Source: Shouchella hunanensis (GTDB lineage Bacteria; Bacillota; Bacilli; Bacillales; Bacillaceae_D). Taken from it: a stretch of DNA of 64,000 nt. The translations under genes and the position numbers were made by a program. The stretch is from positions 496,001-560,000 of the forward strand of contig NZ_CP117834.1 of the NCBI RefSeq assembly GCF_028735875.1, given 5' to 3'. The notes beneath the pieces were generated by a model. That model was not told where the DNA came from and did not search any database. It worked only from the letters and a program-made list of their open reading frames with translations. Positions 10,462 through 20,243 of the stretch are shown here, piece after piece; position 1 is the stretch's first letter, and every line of letters starts with the position of its first letter.

Positions 10462-11191
10462 TGGTTTCCTCGCCTACTTTCACCGCTTCTTCCAAAGTAA
10501 AACGATTGGCGTAAAGTGCTTTACCAACAATGACTCCGGAAACCGTGGTCTGACAAAGTGCTTCTATGTCTTGAAGCTGACTAACGCCACCTGAAGCAAT
10601 AATTTGTGCGCTCTTCCCAGCTATATTCGCCAGTTTTTCGCAAGCGGCAATGTTCGGTCCTTCTAGCATACCGTCCTTTGAAATGTCTGTATAAATAATC
10701 GTTTTCACGCCTGAATCAAGTAGAATTCTTGCTAACTCTTCAGCTTGAACGTTTGATGTTTCAATCCAGCCCTCTGTCGCCACTAACCCATCACGTGCAT
10801 CTAAGCCAATGACGATTGACTCGCCATATTTTTTTACCATCTCTTTTGTAAAAGCCAAATTATTAACCGCCACGCTACCTAAAATCACTCGTTTTACACC
10901 AAGATTTAAATAGTAATCAATATCTTCCTCTGTTCGAATGCCACCACCAACTTGTACAGGAATAGTCAGCTGCGACGCCATTTCCGCTATAAGCGGATTG
11001 TTAACAGGCTTTTTCTCTTTTGCTCCATCTAAATCAACAATGTGAACCCATTTGGCACCAGCGTCTTGAAACGATTGAGCTGTTTGTAGCGGTGAGTGGC
11101 TATACACCGTGTTTTTTTCATAATCACCTTGCTCTAAGCGAACACACTGTCCATTTAAAATATCGATTGCTGGATAAATCGTCATTCCCAT
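10451..11191 (-). CDS. hisA: ProFAR isomerase HisA
   Basis: A 246-residue (beta/alpha)8 barrel related to HisF. The catalytic Asp lies in [14 protein letters not shown] (about residue 9), the second in [14 protein letters not shown]; the phosphate loops are [10 protein letters not shown] and [10 protein letters not shown]. It isomerises ProFAR to PRFAR. It begins one base after the hisH stop, with GGGAGTGG as ribosome site. Confidence 0.97.
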   Translation of the reverse strand: MGMTIYPAIDILNGQCVRLEQGDYEKNTVYSHSPLQTAQSFQDAGAKWVHIVDLDGAKEKKPVNNPLIAEMASQLTIPVQVGGGIRTEEDIDYYLNLGVKRVILGSVAVNNLAFTKEMVKKYGESIVIGLDARDGLVATEGWIETSNVQAEELARILLDSGVKTIIYTDISKDGMLEGPNIAACEKLANIAGKSAQIIASGGVSQLQDIEALCQTTVSGVIVGKALYANRFTLEEAVKVGEETNAN

Positions 11192-11824
11192 TCAGTCCAC
11201 TCCCTTTTCTGCCAGTTCCCCAAATCGTTTTAGTAATGCCGTACCAACTTGTCCACTTTTTTCGGGATGAAATTGCATTCCGAAAACGAGGTCTTTCTCT
11301 ACAATTGCAGGCACATCGCACCCGTAATCTGCTTTTGCTGCCATGAGCTCATCAGGCGCTTCTACCACATATGAATGAACGAAATAAACATAGCCCTCTT
11401 CAATGCCTCCTGTGCTTGTTTTTTCATTTAAAAAAGCGAGACGGTTCCACCCCATATGAGGAATTTTTAAAGATGAATGAGCATGGTGTTGTTTTTCAGA
11501 AAAATGGATCACATTTCCATTTAAGTAAGCGAGACCTGCTGTTTCTCCATATTCTGTGCTTTTTTCAAATAAGAGCTGCATCCCTAAACAAATACCCAAT
11601 AGTGGTTTTTGTTGATAAACATGCTGGTCGAGAAACGTGCGTAAACCGGTTGTGTCCAAGTTTTTCATAGCATCAGGAAAGGCACCAACTCCTGGCAAGA
11701 TAAAAGCATCGCATTCCATTAATTCATCTGGATTACCGCTAATAAGATATGGAAATTGAAGTCGTTCTAATGCTTTTGATACAGAATGAAGGTTGCCCAT
11801 ACCATAATCAATAATGCCAATCAT
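11192..11824 (-). CDS. hisH: Imidazole glycerol phosphate synthase glutaminase subunit
   Basis: A 210-residue class I glutamine amidotransferase. The nucleophile Cys is in GICLGMQLLFE (about residue 80), with the His-x-Glu pair in FGMQFHPEKSGQVG (about 190). It supplies ammonia to HisF. It starts within the hisB stop region and is followed directly by hisA. Confidence 0.97.
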   Translation of the reverse strand: MIGIIDYGMGNLHSVSKALERLQFPYLISGNPDELMECDAFILPGVGAFPDAMKNLDTTGLRTFLDQHVYQQKPLLGICLGMQLLFEKSTEYGETAGLAYLNGNVIHFSEKQHHAHSSLKIPHMGWNRLAFLNEKTSTGGIEEGYVYFVHSYVVEAPDELMAAKADYGCDVPAIVEKDLVFGMQFHPEKSGQVGTALLKRFGELAEKGVD

Positions 11825-12411
11825 TAGAGCATCCCCTTCGTCGATAAAAGCCCTCTCTGATTTGGATCAATGCTTGCCGCTTCACGGAGGGCTCTCGCAC
11901 ACGCTTTAAAGATGGCTTCAATAATATGGTGGGTATTGTGTCCATAATGAACGATAATGTGTACATTCATTCTTGCTTCTAACGCCAGCTTCCAAAAAAA
12001 TTCTCGTACTAGCTCTGTATCAAACGTTCCAACTGTTTCACTCGGAAGGTCCACACGATATTCTAAATGAGGGCGATTGCTTAAATCAACTACGACTTGA
12101 GCAAGTGCATCATCCATTGGAACAGTTGCTGATCCGTAGCGTCGAATTCCCTCTTTTGAACCGAGTGCATCTTTAAACGCTTCTCCTAAACAGATAGCTA
12201 TATCTTCGGTTGTATGATGCGCATCTACTTCTATATCCCCCTCAGCTTGGACGTTTAAGTCAAATTGTCCGTGCTTTGCAAATAAATGCAGCATGTGTTC
12301 AAGAAACGGAACACCTGTATTTAACTCGATCTGTCCTTCACCATCTAATTGTACGGTTAATTGTATATCTGTTTCACCTGTTTTTCGCTGAATAGATGCT
12401 TCTCGACTCAT
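11824..12411 (-). CDS. hisB: Imidazoleglycerol-phosphate dehydratase
   Basis: A 195-residue monofunctional HisB. The two metal-binding histidine clusters are visible: [14 protein letters not shown] (about 65-78) and [16 protein letters not shown] (about 155-170). It dehydrates IGP to imidazole acetol phosphate. Unlike the enterobacterial enzyme it has no HAD phosphatase domain, so histidinol phosphatase must be encoded elsewhere. It overlaps hisD by four bases. Confidence 0.97.
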   Translation of the reverse strand: MSREASIQRKTGETDIQLTVQLDGEGQIELNTGVPFLEHMLHLFAKHGQFDLNVQAEGDIEVDAHHTTEDIAICLGEAFKDALGSKEGIRRYGSATVPMDDALAQVVVDLSNRPHLEYRVDLPSETVGTFDTELVREFFWKLALEARMNVHIIVHYGHNTHHIIEAIFKACARALREAASIDPNQRGLLSTKGML

Positions 12412-13691
12412 TTCGTCTCCCCCTTTAATCGAACTTCTATCGCTCTTGCATGCGCCTCTAGCCCTTCCATTCGAGCCAACGTCATGATCGCCTGAGCATC
12501 CCCTTCAAACGCTGCTTTACTGTATGAAATGACGCTTGTTTTTTTTATAAAATCATCTACGGATAATGGACTTGAAAATCTAGCTGTCCCATTGGTGGGC
12601 AAGACGTGGCTTGGCCCTGCCATATAATCCCCAACAACCTCGGCACTATAGGGACCAATAAAAATAGCACCTGCATGCTTTATTTTCCCTAGCATTTCCA
12701 TCGGGGCGTCTGTCATAATTTCAACGTGTTCACATGCCAAGTCGTTGACTACACCAATGGTCTGTTCAACGGAAGAACAGATGTAAATTTGACCATAGTC
12801 CGAAATCGCTTGCCTCGCAATCTCAGAATTCGGGAGTACATTTAGCTGGTTTGCTACTTCTTCCTTAACAGCTTCAGCTAATGAATGTGATGTTGTGACA
12901 AGGATCGCTGATGCCATTTCATCGTGTTCAGCTTGGGACAGTAAGTCGGCTGCAATGTATGATGGGTTTGCACCTTCATCAGCTAAGACACAAATTTCAC
13001 TAGGACCAGCAATCATATCAATATCAACTTCTCCAAAAACTGCTCGCTTTGCTAACGCCACATACTGGTTTCCAGGTCCTGTAATCTTGTCGACTTTGGC
13101 AATTGATTCTGTACCATAAGCAAAAGCAGCAATTGCTTGAGCACCACCAACTTTATAGATGGATTGGATACCTAATTCATTTGCAGCAACGAGAACACCT
13201 GCGGGAAGATGGCCGAATTGATCTGGTGGGGATGCGACCGCTATCTGTTCAACGCCCGCTACAAGTGCAGGGACTGCATTCATAATGACAGAAGAAGGAT
13301 ACGCAGCTTTACCACCTGGAACATAAAGCCCTACTGCGTCCAGTGGCGTTACCTTTTGACCTAGCAAGGTCCCATCATCTTTTGTTTGCATCCAAGATGT
13401 GTTAATTTGCTCTTCATGATAAGTTGTAACGTTTTTAATCGCCTGTTTAATCGCATCGAGCTCTTCATTACGAATTGTTCTATAGGCAGTTTCAATCTCT
13501 TCTTTTGTAACGAGGAACGAGGAAACCGTAGCCCCGTCAAATTGCTTCGTTAATTCAACTAACGCTTTGTCTCCGCCTACTTTTACTTGTTCAATAATAT
13601 CCGCAACGCTTTGAACGACCCGTTCATTCTCTTGTAAGCGAAGATTTTTTTGCACCACAGTTTTTTCTTTTTCTAGACGTATAACCTGCAT
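12408..13691 (-). CDS. hisD: Histidinol dehydrogenase
   Basis: A 427-residue zinc- and NAD-dependent enzyme performing the last two oxidations to histidine. The signature [19 protein letters not shown] (about 224-242) and [13 protein letters not shown] (zinc-binding Gln/His) are present, as is [14 protein letters not shown] near residue 368. GGAGG lies ahead of the ATG. The gene is 11 bases downstream of hisG. Confidence 0.98.
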   Translation of the reverse strand: MQVIRLEKEKTVVQKNLRLQENERVVQSVADIIEQVKVGGDKALVELTKQFDGATVSSFLVTKEEIETAYRTIRNEELDAIKQAIKNVTTYHEEQINTSWMQTKDDGTLLGQKVTPLDAVGLYVPGGKAAYPSSVIMNAVPALVAGVEQIAVASPPDQFGHLPAGVLVAANELGIQSIYKVGGAQAIAAFAYGTESIAKVDKITGPGNQYVALAKRAVFGEVDIDMIAGPSEICVLADEGANPSYIAADLLSQAEHDEMASAILVTTSHSLAEAVKEEVANQLNVLPNSEIARQAISDYGQIYICSSVEQTIGVVNDLACEHVEIMTDAPMEMLGKIKHAGAIFIGPYSAEVVGDYMAGPSHVLPTNGTARFSSPLSVDDFIKKTSVISYSKAAFEGDAQAIMTLARMEGLEAHARAIEVRLKGETK

Positions 13692-13702
13692 CCTTTATCC
13701 TC

Positions 13703-14323
13703 CTACACTACAGCTTGTAACTGTTTAATCATTCGCTGAATCTCTTCGCCTTTTAAGCGATAGCTCGAAGCGTTAACAATAAATCGCGAGGTAATTTCTT
13801 GGATCTTCTCTAACTCAACTAATCCATTTTCTTTTAGCGTTTGACCAGTTGACACAATATCAACAATGCGATTTGCTAGACCCATTATAGGCGCGAGCTC
13901 AATCGATCCATTAAGTTTAATGACTTCCACTTGCTCCCCTTGTTCTTTAAAATATTGAATGGCTAAATTCGGATACTTAGAAGCTACTTTAGGATGCAAT
14001 TCACCTTTTTGATAATTTGGTAAACTTGCCACTGCTAAATAGCAAGCACTAATGTTTAAATCAAGCATTTCATAAACATCACGCTTTTCTTCAAGCATGA
14101 CATCCTTCCCGGCAACACCTACATCGGCAACGCCTTGTTCTACATAGGTAGGAACATCCATTGGCTTCGCTAGGACAAAGCGTAAGTTTTCTTCGGGTAC
14201 ATCTATAATTAATTTTCGCGATTCTTCAAAAGTCTCTGGAAGCTGATAGCCTGCAGCACGCAACAATTTTACAGCTTCATCAAAGATCCGACCTTTTGGC
14301 ATCGCAATCGTTAACGGTCTCAT
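13703..14323 (-). CDS. hisG: ATP phosphoribosyltransferase, short form
   Basis: A 206-residue catalytic subunit of the short HisG type, beginning [18 protein letters not shown] and carrying the ribose-phosphate loop [16 protein letters not shown] near residue 150. It lacks the C-terminal regulatory ACT-like domain of long HisG, so it needs HisZ for activity and histidine feedback. The ATG at 14323 is chosen because AGGAG lies eight bases before it; the in-frame TTG at 14341 would overlap hisZ. Confidence 0.96.
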   Translation of the reverse strand: MRPLTIAMPKGRIFDEAVKLLRAAGYQLPETFEESRKLIIDVPEENLRFVLAKPMDVPTYVEQGVADVGVAGKDVMLEEKRDVYEMLDLNISACYLAVASLPNYQKGELHPKVASKYPNLAIQYFKEQGEQVEVIKLNGSIELAPIMGLANRIVDIVSTGQTLKENGLVELEKIQEITSRFIVNASSYRLKGEEIQRMIKQLQAVV

Positions 14324-14327
14324 GTGC

Positions 14328-15488
14328 CTACTCCTCTTCAAAATGAATATACGCCAGCTCTACTTGTTCGTTCACCCAATTTTCTGATAGACCAGCTTGA
14401 TCTTGTACAATAACAGCTTTACCGCGTTGGCGTAATTCAGCGGCTTTTTTATACGCTTCTTTCCGTCTAGAATGATGATACAACACACACCACTTTTTGT
14501 CCGGCTCGTTTTCACTTGAGTACACTTCACTGAGTAAATCAATTCTTAAACCAAATCCCGTTGCCGGAGCCGTACGTCCAAACTTTTTCAATAGTTCATC
14601 GTACCGTCCCCCGCCCCCTAAGGCTTGGGCAACATCTTCATGATAGGCTTCAAATACAAAACCAGTATAATAGCTCATATGAAGAACCGTGCTTAAATCA
14701 AATTGAACAAACGATTCAAATCCTTCTTCTTGTAATACATCCAAAATGCCTCGCAGTTCGTGAATAGCCTTTTTTCCCTCTTCTGAAGCTACCAACTGTT
14801 CTGCTTCGTCCAACACATACGCATTACCTCGCAACTCAAGCAATTGAATTAAGCGATTTTCAATGTCCGAGGGAAGTTCATACGTATAAACCGCTTCGCG
14901 AAAACCAACATCATTTTTTTCAAATAAATAACGTTGAAGTTGTTCTGCTTGATCGGCAGGCACCGACTCGTTTAATAACGCTCGGATAAAACCGATGTGA
15001 CCTAAAACAAGCTGATACCGCTCTAGGCCAATTGTTTGCATCGCTTCTTGAAAAAGAACAAAGACCTCACTGTCACCGCTTGTTGTAGCATCACCAATTA
15101 GTTCAACACCAACTTGTTCAAATTCCGCTGGTCTACCTCCCTCTAATTGTTGAGCCCTGTATAAATTGGAATGGTAAGATAAGCGCAGTGGGAACGATTC
15201 TCTTTTCATTGTCGAGGAAACAAGACGAGCAATTGGCGCAGTCATATCGGGACGTAATACAAGTGTGTTCCCTGACAAGTCAAAGCATTTAAACAACTGC
15301 TGATCTGGGATAGCCGATAGTTTTCCCACTGTTTCAAAATACTCTAATGCAGGAGTCTGAACTTTTTCATATCCCCATTCTCCAATTGTTTGCATTAACT
15401 GTGTAGAAATTTTATTTTGTAAATGGTGTTGATGAGGCAATCGATCTCTCATCCCCAAAGGTTTCTCAAATAAAAATAGCTGTGACAA
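14328..15488 (-). CDS. hisZ: ATP phosphoribosyltransferase regulatory subunit
   Basis: A 386-residue class II aminoacyl-tRNA-synthetase-like protein (HisRS paralogue). It has motif-2-like [25 protein letters not shown] (about 107-131) and [14 protein letters not shown] with [11 protein letters not shown]. It lacks an anticodon-binding domain of HisRS and activates short HisG. The start is taken as TTG at 15488, preceded by GAGGTG at six bases; a GTG at 15497 would lie inside that ribosome site. It is the first gene of the operon. Confidence 0.95.
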   Translation of the reverse strand: MSQLFLFEKPLGMRDRLPHQHHLQNKISTQLMQTIGEWGYEKVQTPALEYFETVGKLSAIPDQQLFKCFDLSGNTLVLRPDMTAPIARLVSSTMKRESFPLRLSYHSNLYRAQQLEGGRPAEFEQVGVELIGDATTSGDSEVFVLFQEAMQTIGLERYQLVLGHIGFIRALLNESVPADQAEQLQRYLFEKNDVGFREAVYTYELPSDIENRLIQLLELRGNAYVLDEAEQLVASEEGKKAIHELRGILDVLQEEGFESFVQFDLSTVLHMSYYTGFVFEAYHEDVAQALGGGGRYDELLKKFGRTAPATGFGLRIDLLSEVYSSENEPDKKWCVLYHHSRRKEAYKKAAELRQRGKAVIVQDQAGLSENWVNEQVELAYIHFEEE

Positions 15489-15546
15489 GGAAAACACCTC
15501 AAATGCTTTAGTTTGGTAAATCGCTAATGAATTAAAGTTTTTTAAT

Positions 15547-15575
15547 AGTTTACATTTGTTCGCTTAGAAAGTCAA
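15547..15575 (-). promoter_or_regulatory. Promoter of the histidine operon
   Basis: On the minus strand TTGACT (15570-15575), a 17-bp spacer and TAAACT (15547-15552) form a sigma-A-type promoter about 60 bases before hisZ. I see no T-box or peptide leader in the short leader that follows. Confidence 0.65.
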
Positions 15576-15590
15576 CTAGTTCAAGGTTAA

Positions 15591-15620
15591 CAAAAAAGAC
15601 TTGGATTGATTTCCAAGCCT
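15591..15620 (-). terminator. Terminator after the acyltransferase gene
   Basis: On the minus strand AGGCTTGGA-AATCAA-TCCAAGTCT is followed by TTTTG. It separates the hprK-lgt operon from the his promoter. Confidence 0.85.
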
Positions 15621-16118
15621 TTAGTTCTGCTCATTCTGTCTTTTTATCACACGCATCGGACTCCCAGCGACAAATGTATCACTTTCCACATCCTTATGTA
15701 CAACGGTGCCTGCACCAATTACGGCTCGATCGCCAATAATGACTCCAGGTAGAATGGTACAATTTGCTCCAATCATCACATCGTCACCAATGATGACGTC
15801 GCCTAAGCGATATTCTTGGATGAGGTATTCATGCGCAAGGATGGTCGTATTGTATCCAATGATGGTATTTGTGCCAACCTTAATACGCTCTGGAAACATG
15901 GCATCTACCATAACCATTAACGCAAAGGCTGTGTAGTCGCCAATCTTCATGTTTAAAAACGTACGATAAAGCCAGTTTTTCACGCGAAATGATGGTGTAA
16001 TTCGTGCGGTTTGACTAATAATAAAAATTTTTATTACTTTCCCGAAAGATACGGTCTTATAAAGCTGCCAAAGCGAATTCGTTCCAGAAACCGGGTAGCG
16101 CTCCGTTCGTCTACTCAT
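15621..16118 (-). CDS. Hexapeptide-repeat acyltransferase (YvoF-like)
   Basis: A 165-residue protein whose C-terminal half is a left-handed beta-helix of hexapeptide repeats: VGTNTIIGYNTTI, IGDDVMIGANCTILPG, IGDRAVIGAGTVVHKDVES. Related enzymes move acetyl or other acyl groups to sugars or small molecules. The target is unknown. It overlaps ppaX by four bases at the end of the hprK-lgt-yvoD-ppaX operon, as yvoF does in B. subtilis. Confidence 0.85.
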   Translation of the reverse strand: MSRRTERYPVSGTNSLWQLYKTVSFGKVIKIFIISQTARITPSFRVKNWLYRTFLNMKIGDYTAFALMVMVDAMFPERIKVGTNTIIGYNTTILAHEYLIQEYRLGDVIIGDDVMIGANCTILPGVIIGDRAVIGAGTVVHKDVESDTFVAGSPMRVIKRQNEQN

Positions 16119-16756
16119 CTTTCTTTTACAATCGCAAGAAGATCATCCATGGATCGTATAATATAATCAGGTTCGAATGACTTCAAAAATGCCTCTCCTT
16201 TAAGTGCCCAGCCAACACCTACACTTACTGTTCCTGCATTTTTTCCTGCCAAAATGTCATGAGAATTATCCCCAACCATAATCGCTTCTTCCGCTTTAGC
16301 ATTTAATTGTTCAAGCGCTTTATAGATAGGCTCAGGATTAGGCTTTTCTTTCGTTACATCATCTAGACCTATAATAACATCAAAATACGCATCCAAGCCT
16401 GTCAGCTTTAGGCCCATCATCGCAGTTTCTTTTATTTTCGTTGTTACAATGGCAAGCTTGTAGCCTTCATCATGTAATCGTTTAACGCCTTCTTTTACAC
16501 CAGGGTAGATGGTCACAAGCGAGTCATGATGGTGATGATTATGTGTTCGATAGGTCTCTATATACGTCGCTGCTTTCTCTTTATTTATGGACGAAAACGT
16601 TTCTTGAAGAGAAGGACCAATAAATGGGAGGACTGTTTCTCTTGAATACTGACCTGGATAATCTGGCTCAAGTGTATGCAAAAATGATTGGATAATGAGC
16701 TCATTTGTATCAATAAGGGTTCCGTCTAAATCAAACAAAATGGTATTAATGGTCAT
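16115..16756 (-). CDS. ppaX: Pyrophosphatase PpaX
   Basis: A 213-residue haloacid dehalogenase-superfamily phosphatase. HAD motif I is LFDLDGTLIDT (nucleophile Asp9), motif II is IVTTK, and motifs III/IV are in KEKPNPEPIYKAL and MVGDNSHDILAGKNAG. In B. subtilis PpaX removes the pyrophosphate made when HPr-Ser-P is dephosphorylated by HprK/P, which explains its place in the hprK operon. It overlaps the upstream gene by 11 bases. Confidence 0.93.
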   Translation of the reverse strand: MTINTILFDLDGTLIDTNELIIQSFLHTLEPDYPGQYSRETVLPFIGPSLQETFSSINKEKAATYIETYRTHNHHHHDSLVTIYPGVKEGVKRLHDEGYKLAIVTTKIKETAMMGLKLTGLDAYFDVIIGLDDVTKEKPNPEPIYKALEQLNAKAEEAIMVGDNSHDILAGKNAGTVSVGVGWALKGEAFLKSFEPDYIIRSMDDLLAIVKER

Positions 16757-17702
16757 ATGCGGTTTCCTTTCTATACGATGATTCTTTTCTTTTTTCTAAT
16801 CGGGTCCACACTCTTGAAATGACAATAGTTAATAACAAAGCCGTAATAACACGAATGACAAGAAGCGGCCAAACCGGAATACCTAGAACAACAAAAACAA
16901 GAGTATCCTCCACAACAGCATGACAAGCGACAAGGAAAATAAACACGATATAAAGATCTTTCTTCTTCACTTTGTCTTCTTTAACGGCATCAATCATGAC
17001 CCCTGCTCCATAAGCAAGACCGATTGTTAAACCAGAAGCCAAGGTCACCGATGTATTTCGATCGACACCAATTAAGCGCGTTAGAGGAGAAAGCCATTGA
17101 GAGATTACTTTTAACCAGCCACGTTCACGCATAATTTGCACGATCAGCATAAGTGGAATGACAACTAACGCTAATTGTGCAACACCCCAAAAAGCAGTCT
17201 GTAACCCTACAGCAATCATACCTAGTAGTGTTGTTGGTTCAGCTGTTTGTGTAGCAGAAGCAAGACCGTAAACAGCCTGTTCACTTCCACCATCCCACAC
17301 TAGATTAATTACAAATGCTGAAAATAGGGCGAGAAAGATTCGAACAGCTACAATCGGAAACACTTTTATTCCAACCTTTGTAGCGACTGCTGATTCCACA
17401 ATGAGATTGTGCGAAAAAGATAACATAATAGCGAGAATGAATACTTCTTTGATCGTCAAGTCAAGGGAGAGAATGGCGCCAATTCCCGCAAATAAATTCA
17501 ACACATTTCCGATAACTAACGGAATAGCAGCTTCGCCTGGTAAGCCAATTACATTCATAATAGGCGCAATGCCTGAAGCGATCCAACCGAGCACCGGCGT
17601 GTAGCCGAGCAGCGTGACAAACAATGTAATGGGAAAAATAATTTTGCCTAACGTCCATGTTGTCTGTAAACCTGATAACAGTCCTCGTTTCACCACTCCC
17701 AT
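16746..17702 (-). CDS. Nucleoside-recognition-domain membrane protein (YvoD-like)
   Basis: A 318-residue integral membrane protein with about eight hydrophobic segments. Two Gate/nucleoside-recognition modules are seen: residues about 10-130 (TTWTLGKIIFPITLFVTLLGY, and SHNLIVESAV) and about 155-290 (TAFWGVAQLALVVIPLMLIVQ, and CHAVVEDTLVF). The paired motifs SHN..ESA and CHAVVEDT are typical. Transport of an unknown solute is inferred from the family. It lies in the hprK operon between lgt and ppaX. Confidence 0.85.
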   Translation of the reverse strand: MGVVKRGLLSGLQTTWTLGKIIFPITLFVTLLGYTPVLGWIASGIAPIMNVIGLPGEAAIPLVIGNVLNLFAGIGAILSLDLTIKEVFILAIMLSFSHNLIVESAVATKVGIKVFPIVAVRIFLALFSAFVINLVWDGGSEQAVYGLASATQTAEPTTLLGMIAVGLQTAFWGVAQLALVVIPLMLIVQIMRERGWLKVISQWLSPLTRLIGVDRNTSVTLASGLTIGLAYGAGVMIDAVKEDKVKKKDLYIVFIFLVACHAVVEDTLVFVVLGIPVWPLLVIRVITALLLTIVISRVWTRLEKRKESSYRKETAYDH

Positions 17703-17716
17703 GGTATCCCTTCTTT

Positions 17717-18556
17717 CTATTTTTTCTTTTTCTGTTTACTATCGCTATCTGTATCTAAATATCTTGGTGGCTTTACGACGATGCGTCGATACGCCCAAAG
17801 AATAATGGATAAACCAATGAGAATAAGTGATAATAACTGTGCTGTTCTAAGGGTCTCTCCAATCAGTAAATAATCTAAACGGATCCCCTCAATGAAGAAC
17901 CGTCCGACTGAATACCAGATGACGTAAGAGAAGAAAAGTTCCCCTTGGCGTAAATTCACTTTGCGTAGCAAAATAAGGATGACGACACCAAGAATACTCC
18001 ATAAAGATTCGTATAAAAATGTCGGGTGATAGTAAGCCCCATTAATATACATTTGATTAATGATCCAATCAGGTAAAAACAAACTTTCTAAAAACGTCCG
18101 TGATACTTCGCCGCCGTACACTTCTTGGTTAACAAAATTCCCCCAGCGACCGATCGCTTGACCAATTAAAATAGCTGGTGCTGCAACATCAGCTATTTTC
18201 CAGAACGATAGCTTCTTCACACGCGCAAAAATAATAGCTGTAACAACTGCACCGATTAAGGCACCATGAATGGCAATTCCACCTTCACGAATGTTAAACA
18301 CACTCATCGGACTATCTGCGAACTGGTCCCACCTGAAAATGACATAATAGGCTCTTGCGCAAATAATGGAAATTGGTAACGCCCACACAAGTAAGTCTGC
18401 ATAAGTTTCTTTTGGTAACCCTCGTTTTTCCCCTTCAGAGCGAGCCCATAAATAACCGACTCCAACACCTAAAAGAATCAAAACAGCATACCAATAAATA
18501 TCAATTGGACCAAGAGAAATAAACACTCGATCCATCGGTTCGATTTGTGTATTCAC
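17717..18556 (-). CDS. lgt: Prolipoprotein diacylglyceryl transferase
   Basis: A 279-residue membrane enzyme with about seven transmembrane segments. The Lgt signature [14 protein letters not shown] (about 142-155) and IHGALIGAV (about 102) are present. It attaches diacylglycerol to the lipobox cysteine of prolipoproteins in the membrane; substrates in this window would include the peptide-binding protein, the cytochrome and the orphan lipoprotein. The start is GTG at 18556 behind GAGGTGAA. It ends 15 bases before the next gene. Confidence 0.97.
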   Translation of the reverse strand: MNTQIEPMDRVFISLGPIDIYWYAVLILLGVGVGYLWARSEGEKRGLPKETYADLLVWALPISIICARAYYVIFRWDQFADSPMSVFNIREGGIAIHGALIGAVVTAIIFARVKKLSFWKIADVAAPAILIGQAIGRWGNFVNQEVYGGEVSRTFLESLFLPDWIINQMYINGAYYHPTFLYESLWSILGVVILILLRKVNLRQGELFFSYVIWYSVGRFFIEGIRLDYLLIGETLRTAQLLSLILIGLSIILWAYRRIVVKPPRYLDTDSDSKQKKKK

Positions 18557-18582
18557 TTTAGTTCACCTCACAAACGTTCATT

Positions 18583-19518
18583 TTAAAAATCTTCATTGTC
18601 ACCCTGTTCAATTACTTGCGTTAACCGTTCAGAAAATTCTTGGGCCGCATTAAAGCCTAAACGCTTTAAACGAAAATTCATAGCAGCGACTTCAATAATA
18701 ACAGCTAAATTTCGCCCTGGTCTCACAGGCACCGTTAATTTCGTAATCTCTGTATCGAAAATTTTCATTTTATCTTCTTCGAGACCTAGTCGATCATAAG
18801 CTTTCTTTTGATCCCATGTTTCTAAATTCATACATAAACTAATTCGTTTAAATGGGCGAACCGCTCCGGCTCCAAAGAGTGTCATAACATTGATAATGCC
18901 TAATCCACGAATCTCCAATAAATGCTGGAGTAATGGAGGAGGATGCCCAACCAATGTATCCTCATTTTGTTGACGAATTTCTACAGAATCATCAGCCACA
19001 AGTCTGTGCCCTCTTCGAACAAGATCGAGCGCCGTTTCACTCTTACCTACACCACTACCACCTGTAATTAATACGCCAATACCATAAATATCAACAAGTA
19101 CTCCATGAACCGCAGTCACAGGCGCTAGCTCACTCTCTAAGTAGTTTGTTACGCGGCTACTTAACTGTGTTGTTGTTAAAGTCGATCGTAAAACCGGAAC
19201 ATTTTTTTTATTGGCTGCCGCGATCAATTGAGAAGGCGCCTCAAGTCCACGAGATAAAATAATTCCAGGTGTATCATATGTACATAATTTGGTTAATCGT
19301 TCTTCTTTTTCCTCATCTGATAGTGATTTAATGAACGATAGCTCCGTTCTACCAATCAGCTGTAATCTTCGAGCTGGATAATAGGTAAAAAAACCAGCCA
19401 TCTCTATGCCTGGACGAGAAATATCGCTTGTTGTAATCGGGCGATAAATTCCTTCTTCTCCAGCTAGCAATTCAAAGTGAAACTTCTCTAATATATCGTT
19501 TGCTGTCACTTTTATCAT
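18583..19518 (-). CDS. hprK: HPr kinase/phosphorylase
   Basis: A 311-residue bifunctional enzyme that phosphorylates HPr and Crh on Ser46 using ATP or pyrophosphate and reverses it. The P-loop GGSGVGKS is at residues 153-160 and the family signature [20 protein letters not shown] follows near 203. The N-terminal domain (1-125) is complete. The ATG at 19518 is chosen because AGAGGTG lies seven bases before it and the encoded N-terminus then aligns with the 310-residue Bacillus protein. It heads the hprK-lgt-yvoD-ppaX-yvoF operon. Confidence 0.97.
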   Translation of the reverse strand: MIKVTANDILEKFHFELLAGEEGIYRPITTSDISRPGIEMAGFFTYYPARRLQLIGRTELSFIKSLSDEEKEERLTKLCTYDTPGIILSRGLEAPSQLIAAANKKNVPVLRSTLTTTQLSSRVTNYLESELAPVTAVHGVLVDIYGIGVLITGGSGVGKSETALDLVRRGHRLVADDSVEIRQQNEDTLVGHPPPLLQHLLEIRGLGIINVMTLFGAGAVRPFKRISLCMNLETWDQKKAYDRLGLEEDKMKIFDTEITKLTVPVRPGRNLAVIIEVAAMNFRLKRLGFNAAQEFSERLTQVIEQGDNEDF

Positions 19519-19554
19519 TTGTGCACCTCTTTTACATTGCTTTTCACTAGCCAT

Positions 19555-19582
19555 ATTGTAGCACGATTTTCTCTAGAGTCAT
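19555..19582 (-). promoter_or_regulatory. Promoter of the hprK operon
   Basis: On the minus strand ATGACT (19577-19582), 16 bp and TACAAT (19555-19560), with TGC just before the -10 (extended -10). Confidence 0.6.
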
Positions 19583-19611
19583 AAAACTTATAAAAGATCC
19601 ACTCAATGAAC

Positions 19612-19644
19612 AAAAAGAAAGACGTGGAAATAAGCATCCACGCC
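19612..19644 (-). terminator. Terminator of the yvlB-C-D operon
   Basis: On the minus strand GGCGTGGA-TGCTTATT-TCCACGTC forms an 8-bp stem with one G-T pair, followed by TTTCTTTTTG. Confidence 0.8.
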
Positions 19645-19668
19645 TGTTCTCCTTAATCGTATGGTACG

Positions 19669-20013
19669 TTAGCTTCTTTTAACTGGATTAATAAGCAAAG
19701 TCTGAAACAGTGCAATGATGACAGCTGCGAGCAGCGCAATACCAAATCCATCGATCACAAAGTAGCTTCCCATTAACCAAGCTGTTAGCATTAACGTTAA
19801 CGCACTAATGACGAATAAAAACAGTCCTAGTGTCAAAATGGTAATCGGTAACGTTAAAATGGTTAGCACTGGTTTCACTGTCCAATTTAAAACAGATAAA
19901 ATAAGCGCTGCAATCAACGCTGCTCCAAAGCCACTTAACGTAAACCCAGAGAATAACGCTGATAGAAGTAATAACACGAGTGCATTAAGCACAAGACCAA
20001 GTAACCATCTCAT
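19669..20013 (-). CDS. yvlD: YvlD-like membrane protein (phage holin 4 superfamily)
   Basis: A 114-residue, almost entirely hydrophobic protein with four transmembrane segments: LLGLVLNALVLLLLSALFSG, FGAALIAALILSVLNW, LTLPITILTLGLFLFVISALTLML, and IALLAAVIIALFQTLLI. It matches the YvlD / Phage_holin_4_2 family; despite the name these chromosomal proteins are not shown to be lytic. It is the last gene of an operon that, in B. subtilis, belongs to the sigma-W envelope-stress regulon. Confidence 0.85.
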   Translation of the reverse strand: MRWLLGLVLNALVLLLLSALFSGFTLSGFGAALIAALILSVLNWTVKPVLTILTLPITILTLGLFLFVISALTLMLTAWLMGSYFVIDGFGIALLAAVIIALFQTLLINPVKRS

Positions 20014-20028
20014 AAAAAGCCCTCCTTA

Positions 20029-20214
20029 CTACTCTGCCGGCATAATAAATGTAGCGATAATATAGGCAAGTACGACGGGCCAAACCGTTGTGACCAATGC
20101 CAAAATCACAGCAATTAAACGAATGATAGTCGGATCAATTGAAAAGTGCTCTCCTATTCCGCCACATACGCCTGTTATAAAACGCTTCGTTGTCGATCTC
20201 TTTAATTGTTTCAT
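20029..20214 (-). CDS. yvlC: PspC-domain protein (YvlC-like)
   Basis: A 61-residue PspC protein: basic start, then the conserved ITGVCGGIGEHFSIDPTIIR and one transmembrane helix (LIAVILALVTTVWPVVLAYIIATFI). PspC proteins sense or relay envelope stress with phage-shock-type systems. It lies between yvlB and yvlD. Confidence 0.9.
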   Translation of the reverse strand: MKQLKRSTTKRFITGVCGGIGEHFSIDPTIIRLIAVILALVTTVWPVVLAYIIATFIMPAE

Positions 20215-20243
20215 TGTTGTAACGTCCTTTCAAAACAAACTGT

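Noticed and set aside
15489-15590. T-box or attenuator before the his operon
   Set aside because: The leader is short (about 55 bases after the promoter) and holds no T-box core (TGGN) or His-codon run.
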